Shown here piece by piece: positions 30,597 through 39,346 of a stretch of DNA of 64,000 bases; position 1 is the stretch's first letter, and the number at the start of each line of letters is the position of its first letter. The position numbers and the translations under genes were made by a program. Source of the stretch: Candidatus Pelagibacter communis. GTDB lineage: Bacteria; Pseudomonadota; Alphaproteobacteria; Pelagibacterales; Pelagibacteraceae. The stretch spans positions 1 to 64,000 of the forward strand of contig NZ_CVSB01000029.1 of assembly GCF_001179845.1 (NCBI RefSeq). The letters run 5' to 3'. A model generated the notes under the pieces. The model saw only the letters and a list, made by a program, of their open reading frames with translations, made no database searches and was not told the DNA's origin.

Positions 30597-31225
30597 TGAG
30601 TCAAGAATTAACTAAAAGAATTTTAAGTTCATTAGTACTAATACCGATTACTCTTTTTTTTATTATAAAGGGATCTTATTTATTTATATTTTTTTTAATG
30701 ATTTGTTTGAGTTTGATTACTTATGAGTGGTATATGATGAGTAAAAAAAAACCTTATAGTGTATTTGGATATATTTTTTTATTTTTTTCTTTTTATACTA
30801 TTTATAAACTCAGAATTGATAATGATTATTGGTTTCTGTTATTTGTAACAATATTATGTGTATCAACGGATATTGGTGGATATGTATTTGGCAAAATATT
30901 CAAAGGTCCCAAACTAACAAAATTTAGCCCAAATAAAACTTACGCAGGAATGATGGGTGGATATTTATTATCAATAATATCTTCGATAATTTTAATTAAT
31001 TTTTATTCAAGTGAAGAACTGATAATTAAATGGTTAATTTTTACAATTTTAATTTCAACAATTAGTCAATTAGGAGATATTATTATATCTTATTTTAAAA
31101 GATTATCAAAAATCAAAGACACTGGAAAAATTATTCCAGGTCATGGCGGATTATTAGATAGAGTTGATGGTATGATATTTGCTTTTCCAATTTCGTATTT
31201 AATAATATTAATAGATTTTTTATAA
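30596..31225 (+). CDS. cdsA: Phosphatidate cytidylyltransferase, short form
   Basis: Membrane enzyme that makes CDP-diacylglycerol for phospholipid synthesis. The C-terminal CDS signature is clear: QLGDIIISYFKRLSKIKDTGKIIPGHGGLLDRVDG, with several membrane segments before it. At 209 aa it is shorter than the E. coli protein (285 aa), mainly through loss of N-terminal helices. It overlaps uppS and directly abuts dxr. Confidence 0.93.
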   Translation: MSQELTKRILSSLVLIPITLFFIIKGSYLFIFFLMICLSLITYEWYMMSKKKPYSVFGYIFLFFSFYTIYKLRIDNDYWFLLFVTILCVSTDIGGYVFGKIFKGPKLTKFSPNKTYAGMMGGYLLSIISSIILINFYSSEELIIKWLIFTILISTISQLGDIIISYFKRLSKIKDTGKIIPGHGGLLDRVDGMIFAFPISYLIILIDFL

Positions 31226-32416
31226 ATGAAAAAAAATATTGCTATACTTGGATCAACTGGCTCAATTGGAAAAATTTTATTAAACATAGTTAAAAAAAAT
31301 AATAGCTTTTTTAAAATTATTCTTCTAACAGCTAATAAAGATCATAAAACATTATACAGCCAAGCTAAAAAATTTGGTGTTAAGAATTTAATAATTACAA
31401 ACTATGAAAGTTATAAAATTCTTAAAAAAAAATGTAAAAATAAAAAAATTAATATTTATAATAATTATAATTGTTTCAACAAAATATTTACAAAAAAAGT
31501 CGATTACACAATGAATTCAATTGTAGGTTTTGCAGGCTTAAAACCAACTTTGGAAATTATAAAATTTACTAAACAAATAGCTATAGCAAATAAAGAGTCA
31601 ATAATTTGTGGGTGGAATTTAATTAAAAAAAAAACAATTTTAAATAAAACCAAGATTATTCCAATTGACTCCGAACATTATTCAATTTGGTCTTCTCTGA
31701 ATGAGTTTAATATTAAAAACAGCATAAATCTAAATAAATCAATTCAAAATCTTTTTATAACAGCTTCTGGAGGCCCATTTAGAAATACTTCCCTTAAAAA
31801 TTTTAAAAACATTAAAATAAACCAAGCAATAAAACACCCCACATGGAAAATGGGTAAAAAAATATCCATAGATTCAGCCACTTTAGTAAATAAAATGTTT
31901 GAAGTTATTGAGGCACAAAGACTTTTTAATATTGATATAAATAAAATTTCAATCAAAATACATCCTCAATCATACATTCATAGCATAATTCAATTTAGAA
32001 ATGGTTTAATTAAGATTTGTGCTCACGAACCAAATATGTTGATCCCTATTGCAAACTCATTAGATAAAAATCTTAACTTTACAAATAAATGTCAAACAAA
32101 TTTTAAAATTCTAAATAATTTAAACTTTACAGATGTAGATAAAAAAAAATTTCCAGTAGTTAAAATTTTAAAAACTTACCCCAAACATTGCTCATTGTTT
32201 GATACAGCATTGGTTTCAATTAATGATGAGCTAGTAAATCTTTTTTTACAAAAAAAAATTTCATTTAAAGATATATTTAATAATTTGCTTTATATGTTAA
32301 ATTTAAAAAGTATAAATAAATTAAAAAATAAAGTACCTAAAAATTACAAAGAAATAAGTGAAATTAATGATTTTGTTAGATTGAAAACTCACAAACTATC
32401 TATATGTTCAAATTAA
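31226..32416 (+). CDS. dxr: 1-deoxy-D-xylulose 5-phosphate reductoisomerase
   Basis: Second enzyme of the methylerythritol phosphate isoprenoid pathway. The NADPH-binding motif ILGSTGSIGKILL is at the N-terminus. IANKESIICGW, the metal-binding PIDSEHYSIW, TASGGPFR, HPTWKMGKKISIDSATLVNK and IHPQSYIHSI are all conserved DXR motifs. At 396 aa the length is normal. The ispDF fusion of the same pathway lies at 55149-56249. Its 3' end overlaps the start of bamA; the rseP gene usual at this place is absent. Confidence 0.97.
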   Translation: MKKNIAILGSTGSIGKILLNIVKKNNSFFKIILLTANKDHKTLYSQAKKFGVKNLIITNYESYKILKKKCKNKKINIYNNYNCFNKIFTKKVDYTMNSIVGFAGLKPTLEIIKFTKQIAIANKESIICGWNLIKKKTILNKTKIIPIDSEHYSIWSSLNEFNIKNSINLNKSIQNLFITASGGPFRNTSLKNFKNIKINQAIKHPTWKMGKKISIDSATLVNKMFEVIEAQRLFNIDINKISIKIHPQSYIHSIIQFRNGLIKICAHEPNMLIPIANSLDKNLNFTNKCQTNFKILNNLNFTDVDKKKFPVVKILKTYPKHCSLFDTALVSINDELVNLFLQKKISFKDIFNNLLYMLNLKSINKLKNKVPKNYKEISEINDFVRLKTHKLSICSN

Positions 32417-34650
32417 TGATTAAATTTTTTTTATTAATTTTTATTTTTTTTATCAAGATTACTTTTGTAAATGCAGAAATTGTTAAATCAATTTCCATTA
32501 AAGGTAATGAAAGAATTACAGATAATACAATTATAGTTTTTTCTAAAATTAGTATAGGCGACGATATATCAATTAATGATTTAAATAATGTTATTAAAGA
32601 GCTTTATGAAACTGATTTTTTTAAAGATGTATCGGTTAGTTTGAAAAATAATATTTTAACAATTAATATTATAGAAAACAATTTAGTTCAATCAGTTCAA
32701 ATTAATGGTGTGAAAAACAAAAAATTAAAACAAACCTTATTAGATCAATTATCAATTACTGAAAAAAAATCATATGTTGAAGAAAGATCTTCAGAAGATA
32801 TTTTAAAGTTATCTAATTTCCTTAAAATTTCAGGATATTATTTCTCTAATGTAGATTTAATTGTAAAACAAAATGATAATAAAACTGTTGACTTAACCTA
32901 CAACATAACACTTAATCAAAAGGCAGTTATAAAAAAAATTAATTTTTCAGGTAATAAAATATTTAAATCAAGATTACTCTCTAGTATTATTGTTACTGAA
33001 GAAAACAAATTTTGGAAATTTTTATCAAAAAAAAAATATTTGAATGAAAGACAGATTCAATTAGATCAAAGATTGTTAAAAAATTTTTATTTAAATGAAG
33101 GTTATTACAATGTTAAAATATCTCAAACCAGCGCTAATGTCATTGAAGAAAATAATTTTAGTCTAACTTATAACATTGATGCAGGCAAAAAATTTTATTT
33201 TAATAATTTATCTTTAAAAATTCCTACAGATTATGATCCAAATAATTTTAAATTCATTAAAAAATTATTAGATGAGTTGGAAGATAAGGCTTATTCAATA
33301 AATAGAATTAATGAATTATTAAATGAAATTGACAAAATAGCTATTACAAAACAATATGAATTTATAAATGCATCCTTTAAAGAGAGTATTATAGACGAAA
33401 ATAAAATTGATATTGATTTTATAATAAATGAAAGTCAAAAATTATATGTAAATAGAATAAATATCATAGGTAACGACATTACTAACGAAACTGCTATTCG
33501 TAATCTTTTAATTGTTGATGAAGGTGACCCTCTTAATGAAATTTTAAATAATAAATCTATAAATAATATTAAAGGAAGTGGTTTATTTTCAAAAGTTGAT
33601 TACAAGATTTTAGATACAAATAATGAATTTAAAAAAGATATTGAAATTACAGTTGTGGAACAACCTACTGGTGAGATTTCAGCTGGAGCTGGTTACGGTT
33701 CTTCGGGACAAACCTTTTCATTTGGTATTAAAGAAAATAATTTTTCAGGAAACGCCACAAAACTTAATACTAATTTAACAATTAGTCCTAAATCAGTAAA
33801 AGGTGGATTTAATGTTATAATACCAAATTATAATTACAGTGATAAATCACTAAGATTGAATTTATCTAGGGCTAATAATGATTACTTAAGTACATCTGGA
33901 TTTGAAAATACTATAACAAACTTCACTTTTGGTACTGGATTTGAATACAAACAAGATTTATTTTTTACCCCTTTAATAGTTATAGAGTCTGAGGATTTAA
34001 AAACAAATAGTACTGCTTCAGAAGCCTTAAAAAAACAAGACGGTAATTATAATACAATTGAGTTGGATTATAGTTTTTTATACGACAAAAGAGATCAGAC
34101 TTTCAGACCAAAAGATGGTTACTATTCTAGATTTAATCAAGCATTACCCATGTTATCCAATGATTATTCATTATCTAATTCTTATGATTTTAAAACTTAT
34201 CATAAATTTACTGAAAATACAGTATCAAATGTTTCATTCTATATATCTGCAATTAATTCTTTAGATGGAAGTGATGTGAGAATATCTGATAGATTATATT
34301 TATCATCTAGAAAGTTAAGAGGTTTTGAGCCAGGAAAGATTGGACCTAAAGATAATAAAGATTTTATAGGTGGCAATTATGCTTCTTCAACATCTTTTGC
34401 AACTACATTACCAACTTTATTACCTGAATTAGACACAGTGGATTTCAATATTTTTCTTGATGCTGGAAATATTTGGGGTGTCGATTATGATAGTGGTCTA
34501 GATAATAGTAAAATAAGATCATCAACAGGTTTATCAATTGACTGGTTGACACCTATCGGACCATTAAATTTTGTTTTTGCGCAACCTATAACAAAAGCTA
34601 GTACAGATGTTGAACAAACTTTTAGATTTGACATAGGTACAACTTTTTAA
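32404..34650 (+). CDS. bamA: Outer membrane protein assembly factor BamA
   Basis: Omp85-family beta-barrel that inserts proteins into the outer membrane. A signal peptide (cleavage after FVNA, near residue 24) is followed by POTRA repeats (about residues 25-410, starting EIVKSISIKGNERI) and a C-terminal 16-strand barrel. The barrel has the family motif RKLRGFEPGKIGP near residue 635 and a terminal phenylalanine (FDIGTTF). At 748 aa it has full length. A second ATG at 32416 would give a TAATG junction with dxr, in the style of neighbouring genes, and is an equally good start. No SD is seen for either. Confidence 0.95.
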   Translation: MFKLMIKFFLLIFIFFIKITFVNAEIVKSISIKGNERITDNTIIVFSKISIGDDISINDLNNVIKELYETDFFKDVSVSLKNNILTINIIENNLVQSVQINGVKNKKLKQTLLDQLSITEKKSYVEERSSEDILKLSNFLKISGYYFSNVDLIVKQNDNKTVDLTYNITLNQKAVIKKINFSGNKIFKSRLLSSIIVTEENKFWKFLSKKKYLNERQIQLDQRLLKNFYLNEGYYNVKISQTSANVIEENNFSLTYNIDAGKKFYFNNLSLKIPTDYDPNNFKFIKKLLDELEDKAYSINRINELLNEIDKIAITKQYEFINASFKESIIDENKIDIDFIINESQKLYVNRINIIGNDITNETAIRNLLIVDEGDPLNEILNNKSINNIKGSGLFSKVDYKILDTNNEFKKDIEITVVEQPTGEISAGAGYGSSGQTFSFGIKENNFSGNATKLNTNLTISPKSVKGGFNVIIPNYNYSDKSLRLNLSRANNDYLSTSGFENTITNFTFGTGFEYKQDLFFTPLIVIESEDLKTNSTASEALKKQDGNYNTIELDYSFLYDKRDQTFRPKDGYYSRFNQALPMLSNDYSLSNSYDFKTYHKFTENTVSNVSFYISAINSLDGSDVRISDRLYLSSRKLRGFEPGKIGPKDNKDFIGGNYASSTSFATTLPTLLPELDTVDFNIFLDAGNIWGVDYDSGLDNSKIRSSTGLSIDWLTPIGPLNFVFAQPITKASTDVEQTFRFDIGTTF

Positions 34651-35180
34651 TGAAAATTTTAAATTTTTTTTTCTTATTTTTTTTTTGCATCTATTCGAGT
34701 AATTTATATGCAGAAATATTTTATATTGATATAGATAAAATTATTAACCAAACAAATGTTGGTAAACACATAAATAACAAATTTACAAATTTAAAAAAAA
34801 TAAATGACAGTAAAAATTTAGAAACCAAAAACGAATTAAAAAAAAGAGAAGAAAGTTTAATTGCTCAAAAAAATATTTTAGATCAAAATGAATTCAATAA
34901 TAAACTAAACACTTTTCGACAAGATGTTATCAATTTTAATCAATTAAACCAAAAAAAAAACAAAGATTTACAAAATAAATTAATGAATGATAAATCTAAA
35001 TTTTTAAAATTAATTGAACCAATACTACTTGATTATGTTGCTGAAAATAATATTAAATATCTTTTACAAGAAAAATATATTATTGTTGGCCATAATGATT
35101 TAAATAAAACCACAGATATAATTGAACTTGTAAACAAAAAAATTAATATTTCGAACTTTAATGACTTCATCTCTAAATAA
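34650..35180 (+). CDS. Skp/OmpH-like periplasmic chaperone
   Basis: A 176-aa protein with an N-terminal signal peptide (hydrophobic residues 4-20, likely cut after LYA) and a Lys/Asn/Gln-rich helical middle region that would form the coiled tentacles of Skp. Placement straight after bamA is the standard skp position, and the length fits. Sequence conservation is low in this family, so the call leans on architecture and context. It overlaps fabZ by 20 nt. Confidence 0.75.
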   Translation: MKILNFFFLFFFCIYSSNLYAEIFYIDIDKIINQTNVGKHINNKFTNLKKINDSKNLETKNELKKREESLIAQKNILDQNEFNNKLNTFRQDVINFNQLNQKKNKDLQNKLMNDKSKFLKLIEPILLDYVAENNIKYLLQEKYIIVGHNDLNKTTDIIELVNKKINISNFNDFISK

Positions 35181-35610
35181 GAAACAAATAATAGATCTTT
35201 TACCTCATAGAGAACCAATGTTATTGATTGATGAACTTAATAACATAAAAAAACTTCATTCTGCAACAGCAGTTGTTCATGTAAAAAAAGATAGTTTTTT
35301 TGTACAAGGTCATTTTCCAGGACAACCAGTGATGCCAGGTGTTTTAATAGTAGAGGCATTTGGTCAAGCAGCTGCTGCTTTAACCGCATCTGGAATTGAT
35401 AAAAAAGAGTACGAAAACAAATTAGTTTTTTTGATGAGTGTTGAAAGGGCTCGATTTAGAAATCCAGTTATACCAGATTGTAAATTAGAATTAAATATTG
35501 AAGCTATCAGATCACATGGACGTGTATGGAAATACAAAGGTGAAGCTTTTGTTGAAGGAAAAAAAATGGCAGATGCTCAATGGTCTGCAACTATTGTTGA
35601 TAGAAAATAA
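35161..35610 (+). CDS. fabZ: 3-hydroxyacyl-[ACP] dehydratase FabZ
   Basis: Removes water from 3-hydroxyacyl-ACP in fatty-acid elongation. Active-site residues lie in GHFPGQPVMPGVLIVEAFGQ: the His of GHFPG and the Glu of VEAFGQ. The N-terminal LLPHREPMLLIDEL is also typical. At 149 aa it has normal length. The ATG at 35161 lies within the end of the Skp-like gene (20-nt overlap). Here fabZ precedes lpxD instead of following it. Confidence 0.96.
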   Translation: MTSSLNKKQIIDLLPHREPMLLIDELNNIKKLHSATAVVHVKKDSFFVQGHFPGQPVMPGVLIVEAFGQAAAALTASGIDKKEYENKLVFLMSVERARFRNPVIPDCKLELNIEAIRSHGRVWKYKGEAFVEGKKMADAQWSATIVDRK

Positions 35611-35663
35611 TCAGTAATATTTATTGATAAGTATTAAATAATTGTTTTGATAAAAAACGATAA

Positions 35664-36644
35664 ATGATTAATCCATTTTTTCAAAAAAAAGGCCCTTTTA
35701 CAATAGATAAGATTTTGAGCTCTATCAAAGCTGAAAATAATTTTGAAAATTTAAATATAGAGATTTTTGATATTAAAGATCTTGTATCAGCTTCAACAAA
35801 TGAAATTACTTTTTTTCACTCAAAAAAATATGAGTCTGTTGCTTCAACTACTAAAGCTAGTTATTGCTTAACAACCAATAAATTATCTAATATTCTTCCA
35901 AAAAATTGTAAACCTATTGAAGTTGATAATGTCCTAGTGTCGACAGCAATGATTACCTCAATGTTTTATCCTGACGCTATTACAGATGATTTTGATGTAC
36001 ATGCTACAAATATTGAGAAAACTTCTTTCAACAATACCGTAAATCATGGTCAAAATATTTTGATTGGAACAAATGTTAAAATAGGAGCAAATTGTTCAAT
36101 TGGTCATAATTCAATTATTGAAAGTAATGTAATTATTGGTGATAACTGCTCAATAGGATCAAATGTTATTATTAGAAATACACTAATCAAAAACAATGTT
36201 TCAATATTAGATGGTTGTGTCATCGGTAAAAAAGGATTTGGTTTTTTTCCAAATAAAGAAAGAAATATTCGATATCCACATATTGGCGTTGTAATAATTG
36301 AAGATAATTGTGAAGTTGGTTGTGGTTCAACAATTGATAGAGGTTCTTTATCGAATACTATAATTGGTAAAAATACTTATATAGATAATCAGGTACATAT
36401 AGCTCACAATAACAAAATTGGACAAAATTGTATCATTGCAGGACAGGTTGGTTTTGCTGGAAGTTCTACTCTTGGAAACAATGTTATGATTGGTGGACAA
36501 GCAGGAATATCAGGACATTTGAAAGTAGGAAGTAATGTTCAAATAGGTGGTGGTTCAGGAGTGATTAAAGATATCCCAGATAATTCGAAAGTTATGGGCT
36601 ATCCAGCTAAAGATTTAAAAAAATTTATAAAGGAAAATAAATGA
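35664..36644 (+). CDS. lpxD: UDP-3-O-acylglucosamine N-acyltransferase
   Basis: Third step of lipid A synthesis. The C-terminal two-thirds is a left-handed parallel beta-helix made of hexapeptide repeats (IGANCSIGHNSIIESNVIIG style) starting near residue 130. The catalytic His lies in YIDNQVHIAHNNKIG, near residue 244. The N-terminal uridine-binding domain is divergent. 326 aa. The 53-nt gap before it is the largest within this block; no promoter stands out. It overlaps lpxA by 4 nt. Confidence 0.95.
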   Translation: MINPFFQKKGPFTIDKILSSIKAENNFENLNIEIFDIKDLVSASTNEITFFHSKKYESVASTTKASYCLTTNKLSNILPKNCKPIEVDNVLVSTAMITSMFYPDAITDDFDVHATNIEKTSFNNTVNHGQNILIGTNVKIGANCSIGHNSIIESNVIIGDNCSIGSNVIIRNTLIKNNVSILDGCVIGKKGFGFFPNKERNIRYPHIGVVIIEDNCEVGCGSTIDRGSLSNTIIGKNTYIDNQVHIAHNNKIGQNCIIAGQVGFAGSSTLGNNVMIGGQAGISGHLKVGSNVQIGGGSGVIKDIPDNSKVMGYPAKDLKKFIKENK

Positions 36645-37417
36645 TACATAAAACTGCAATAGTTGATCCCAAGGCAAAAATAGGATCGAATGTTGAAATT
36701 GGTCCATATTGTGTAATTGGCCCAGATGTAGAAATTGGTGAAAACACTATCATTCAATCTCATGTAAATATTTCTGTAAGTGCAAAAATTGGAAATGGAA
36801 ATAAGATTTATCCTTTTGTTTCAATAAATGATCCACAGGATTTGAAATTCAATGGCGAACCTTCAAAATTAATAATTGGTGACAATAATAAAATAAGAGA
36901 ATATGTAACAATAAATCCTGGAACAGTTGGTGGTGGTGGCAAAACAGTTATTGGAAATAATTGTTTATTTATGATTTCATCACATATTGCCCATGACTGC
37001 CAAGTTGGAAATAATGTAATAATTGCTAACAATGTACCTTTAGGAGGTCATGCAATCATTGAGGATAATGTTGTTATCGGAGGTAATTCTGCAGTTCAAC
37101 AATTCACAAGAATTGGAAAAATGGCAATGATTGGTGGTATGACAGGTGTATTACATGACGTAATTCCTTATGGATTATCTACCGGAAATAGAAATTCATT
37201 ACAAGGATTAAACTTAATAGGTTTAAGAAGAGCTAAGTTTGAAAATAAAGACATCTTAGGTTTAAGTGAAGCTTATAAAGAAATTTTTGCTACTAAAAAT
37301 ATCAATGAAAATATAAGTAAATTGAATGGCTCTTTTCAAGAAAACCCATTAGTTAAAAATGTAATTGATTTTATAACAAAAGATAAAAAAAGATCTATTT
37401 GTACACCATTTTCATAA
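36641..37417 (+). CDS. lpxA: UDP-N-acetylglucosamine acyltransferase
   Basis: First step of lipid A synthesis, transfer of a hydroxyacyl chain from ACP to UDP-GlcNAc. Hexapeptide repeats fill residues 5-190. The catalytic His is in MISSHIAHDCQVG near residue 113-118, and the conserved segment GLSTGNRNSLQGLNLIGLRR follows. The 258-aa length is standard. The start has a Shine-Dalgarno-like AAGGA within the end of lpxD. Confidence 0.96.
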   Translation: MIHKTAIVDPKAKIGSNVEIGPYCVIGPDVEIGENTIIQSHVNISVSAKIGNGNKIYPFVSINDPQDLKFNGEPSKLIIGDNNKIREYVTINPGTVGGGGKTVIGNNCLFMISSHIAHDCQVGNNVIIANNVPLGGHAIIEDNVVIGGNSAVQQFTRIGKMAMIGGMTGVLHDVIPYGLSTGNRNSLQGLNLIGLRRAKFENKDILGLSEAYKEIFATKNINENISKLNGSFQENPLVKNVIDFITKDKKRSICTPFS

Positions 37418-37418
37418 G

Positions 37419-38213
37419 ATGATAGGATTAATTTTTGGTGATACTGATTTTCCAAAGGAAATTTTAAAAACTATCAAAAAAAAGAAAATAAAGTATTTGA
37501 TAATTGATTTGTCAAAATTAAATAAATTTAAACAAGATAGAAAATCTTATTCAGTTTCGATAGGCCAATTCGGTAAAATCATTAATATCTTTAAGGAAAA
37601 CAATTGTAAAAAAGTCTTATTTGCAGGAAAGGTAAATAAACCAAACTTTTCTAAACTGAAATTAGACTTTAAAGGTATTTATTATATTTCAAGAATTATC
37701 AAAGCATCAAAGCTTGGTGATGCAGCTATCCTTAAAGAAATCATTAAGATATTGGCCCAAAATAAGATCAAAACTGAAAGTTCACTTAAATTTAACCCTG
37801 AACTTTCATTAAAAAAAGGTAATTACTCAAAATTTAAACCCAATAAACAAGACCAATTAGATATTAAAAAAGCAATTAAAACTTTAAATAGTTTAAGAGA
37901 ATATAATTTTAGCCAGGGAGTGGTAGTTAGAAATAAAAAAATTGTCTCTATAGAAGGTAAAGGCGGAACTAAAAAAATGCTTGAAAAAAGTAGAAGCAAA
38001 AAATTTAGAAATCATGGGGTTTTAGTTAAGTTTCCAAAAAAGAAACAAGATTTAAGAATTGATTTACCTACCATTGGATTAAAGACTTTAAAACAAAGTA
38101 AAACTGCAGGATTAAATGGGATTGTAGTTAAAACCAAACAACATGTTTTTTTAGATAAAGCCAAATGTATTAACTTTGCCAATAAAAATAAGATGTTTAT
38201 CACAGTAAAATGA
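37419..38213 (+). CDS. lpxI: UDP-2,3-diacylglucosamine pyrophosphatase LpxI
   Basis: Cleaves UDP-diacylglucosamine to lipid X. This is the alphaproteobacterial alternative to LpxH. The 264-aa protein matches the family (formerly DUF1009): N-terminal LIFGDTDFPKEI, the VLFAGKVNKP motif near residue 70, LGDAAILKEI, and the C-terminal domain with the VVVRNKKIVSIEGKGGTKKML and DLPTIGLKTL segments. It sits between lpxA and lpxB, the usual place, overlapping lpxB by 4 nt. Confidence 0.93.
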   Translation: MIGLIFGDTDFPKEILKTIKKKKIKYLIIDLSKLNKFKQDRKSYSVSIGQFGKIINIFKENNCKKVLFAGKVNKPNFSKLKLDFKGIYYISRIIKASKLGDAAILKEIIKILAQNKIKTESSLKFNPELSLKKGNYSKFKPNKQDQLDIKKAIKTLNSLREYNFSQGVVVRNKKIVSIEGKGGTKKMLEKSRSKKFRNHGVLVKFPKKKQDLRIDLPTIGLKTLKQSKTAGLNGIVVKTKQHVFLDKAKCINFANKNKMFITVK

Positions 38214-39346
38214 AAAAAATTTTTATACTAACTGGTGAACCTTCTGGAGATAAACTTGCTTCTAAAGTTATATCTAAACTTCAAAAAAATAATCCTGAAA
38301 TTGAATATTCTTGTGTTGGTGGAACACATTTAAATTTATTAGGAATAAAATCCATTTTTGACCTTAAAGAAATTACTTATATTGGTTTCACAAGCGTTTT
38401 GTTAAATATTTTCAAAATAAAAAATAAAATTAACAAAACTGTAGAAGAAATTATAAAATTTAATCCAGATGTTTTGTTCAGTGTAGATAGTCCTGATTTT
38501 ACGTTAAGAGTTGCCGAAAAGGTTAAAAAAATAAATAATAAAATCAAAACTGTTCATTATGTGGCTCCTCAAGTATGGGTATGGCGAGAGAGTAGAGTAA
38601 AAAAATTTAAAAAGTTTTTAGATCATATTCTACTACTATTTGAATTTGAAAAAAAATATTTTGACAAAGAAAATATTCTAAACACTTTTGTTGGTCATCC
38701 TCTATTAGAACAAGAAACAAAAGATAGAACAGATTTATCTAATATTATATCAAATGATAAAAAAATTATTTCTCTCTTTTGTGGTAGTAGATCATCTGAA
38801 GTAACTTTACTGTTACCAATCTTGATTGATTTTATAAATTTAATGAATAAAAAATTTGATAACTTCACTTTTGTTTTTCATGCGACTGATGAAAATAAGA
38901 ATTTAATTAAAACGAAAATCAACAATACCAATTTAGAAAATGTTGATGTTATTTCTGATGAAAATATAAAAAAACAAATATTAAATAATTCTATATTTGC
39001 AGTTTCAAAATCTGGAACAATTTCTCTTGAAATTTGTAATGCTAAAGTTCCTTCTATAATTATCTATAAAATGAATTTTTTAAATTTTTTGATTGTCAAA
39101 ATATTAGTAAAAACAAAATTTGCTAACATCATAAATATTATTAATAACAAAGAAATAATTCCAGAATTAATTCAAAAAGAATGTAATCCTAAAGAGATTT
39201 ACAATTCTGTTGTTTACTTTTTAAAAAATCCAGAATTAATAAAAAAACAAATTAGTGATTGTGAGGAAACTTTAACTAAAATTAGATCTAAAACTTCATC
39301 TTCTGATGAAGCTGCTTCAGTATTAAATAATTATCTTATTAGTTAA
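38210..39346 (+). CDS. lpxB: Lipid-A-disaccharide synthase
   Basis: Condenses lipid X with UDP-diacylglucosamine to the lipid A disaccharide. Family motifs: the start IFILTGEPSGDKLASKVI, YVAPQVWVWRESRVKK near residue 121, FVGHPLLE, and the C-terminal domain SKSGTISLEIC. 378 aa, normal length. The 3' end overlaps the convergent gltX by 24 nt, so this block ends without room for a separate terminator. Confidence 0.95.
   Translation: MKKIFILTGEPSGDKLASKVISKLQKNNPEIEYSCVGGTHLNLLGIKSIFDLKEITYIGFTSVLLNIFKIKNKINKTVEEIIKFNPDVLFSVDSPDFTLRVAEKVKKINNKIKTVHYVAPQVWVWRESRVKKFKKFLDHILLLFEFEKKYFDKENILNTFVGHPLLEQETKDRTDLSNIISNDKKIISLFCGSRSSEVTLLLPILIDFINLMNKKFDNFTFVFHATDENKNLIKTKINNTNLENVDVISDENIKKQILNNSIFAVSKSGTISLEICNAKVPSIIIYKMNFLNFLIVKILVKTKFANIINIINNKEIIPELIQKECNPKEIYNSVVYFLKNPELIKKQISDCEETLTKIRSKTSSSDEAASVLNNYLIS

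Noticed and set aside
35611-35663. Possible promoter between fabZ and lpxD
   Set aside because: The 53 nt are AT-rich with many chance -10-like words, and no paired -35 element stood out.
39302-39324. Hairpin TGAAG-CTG-CTTCA at the end of lpxB as a terminator
   Set aside because: Five base pairs, no T tract directly after it, and inside coding sequence; not convincing.
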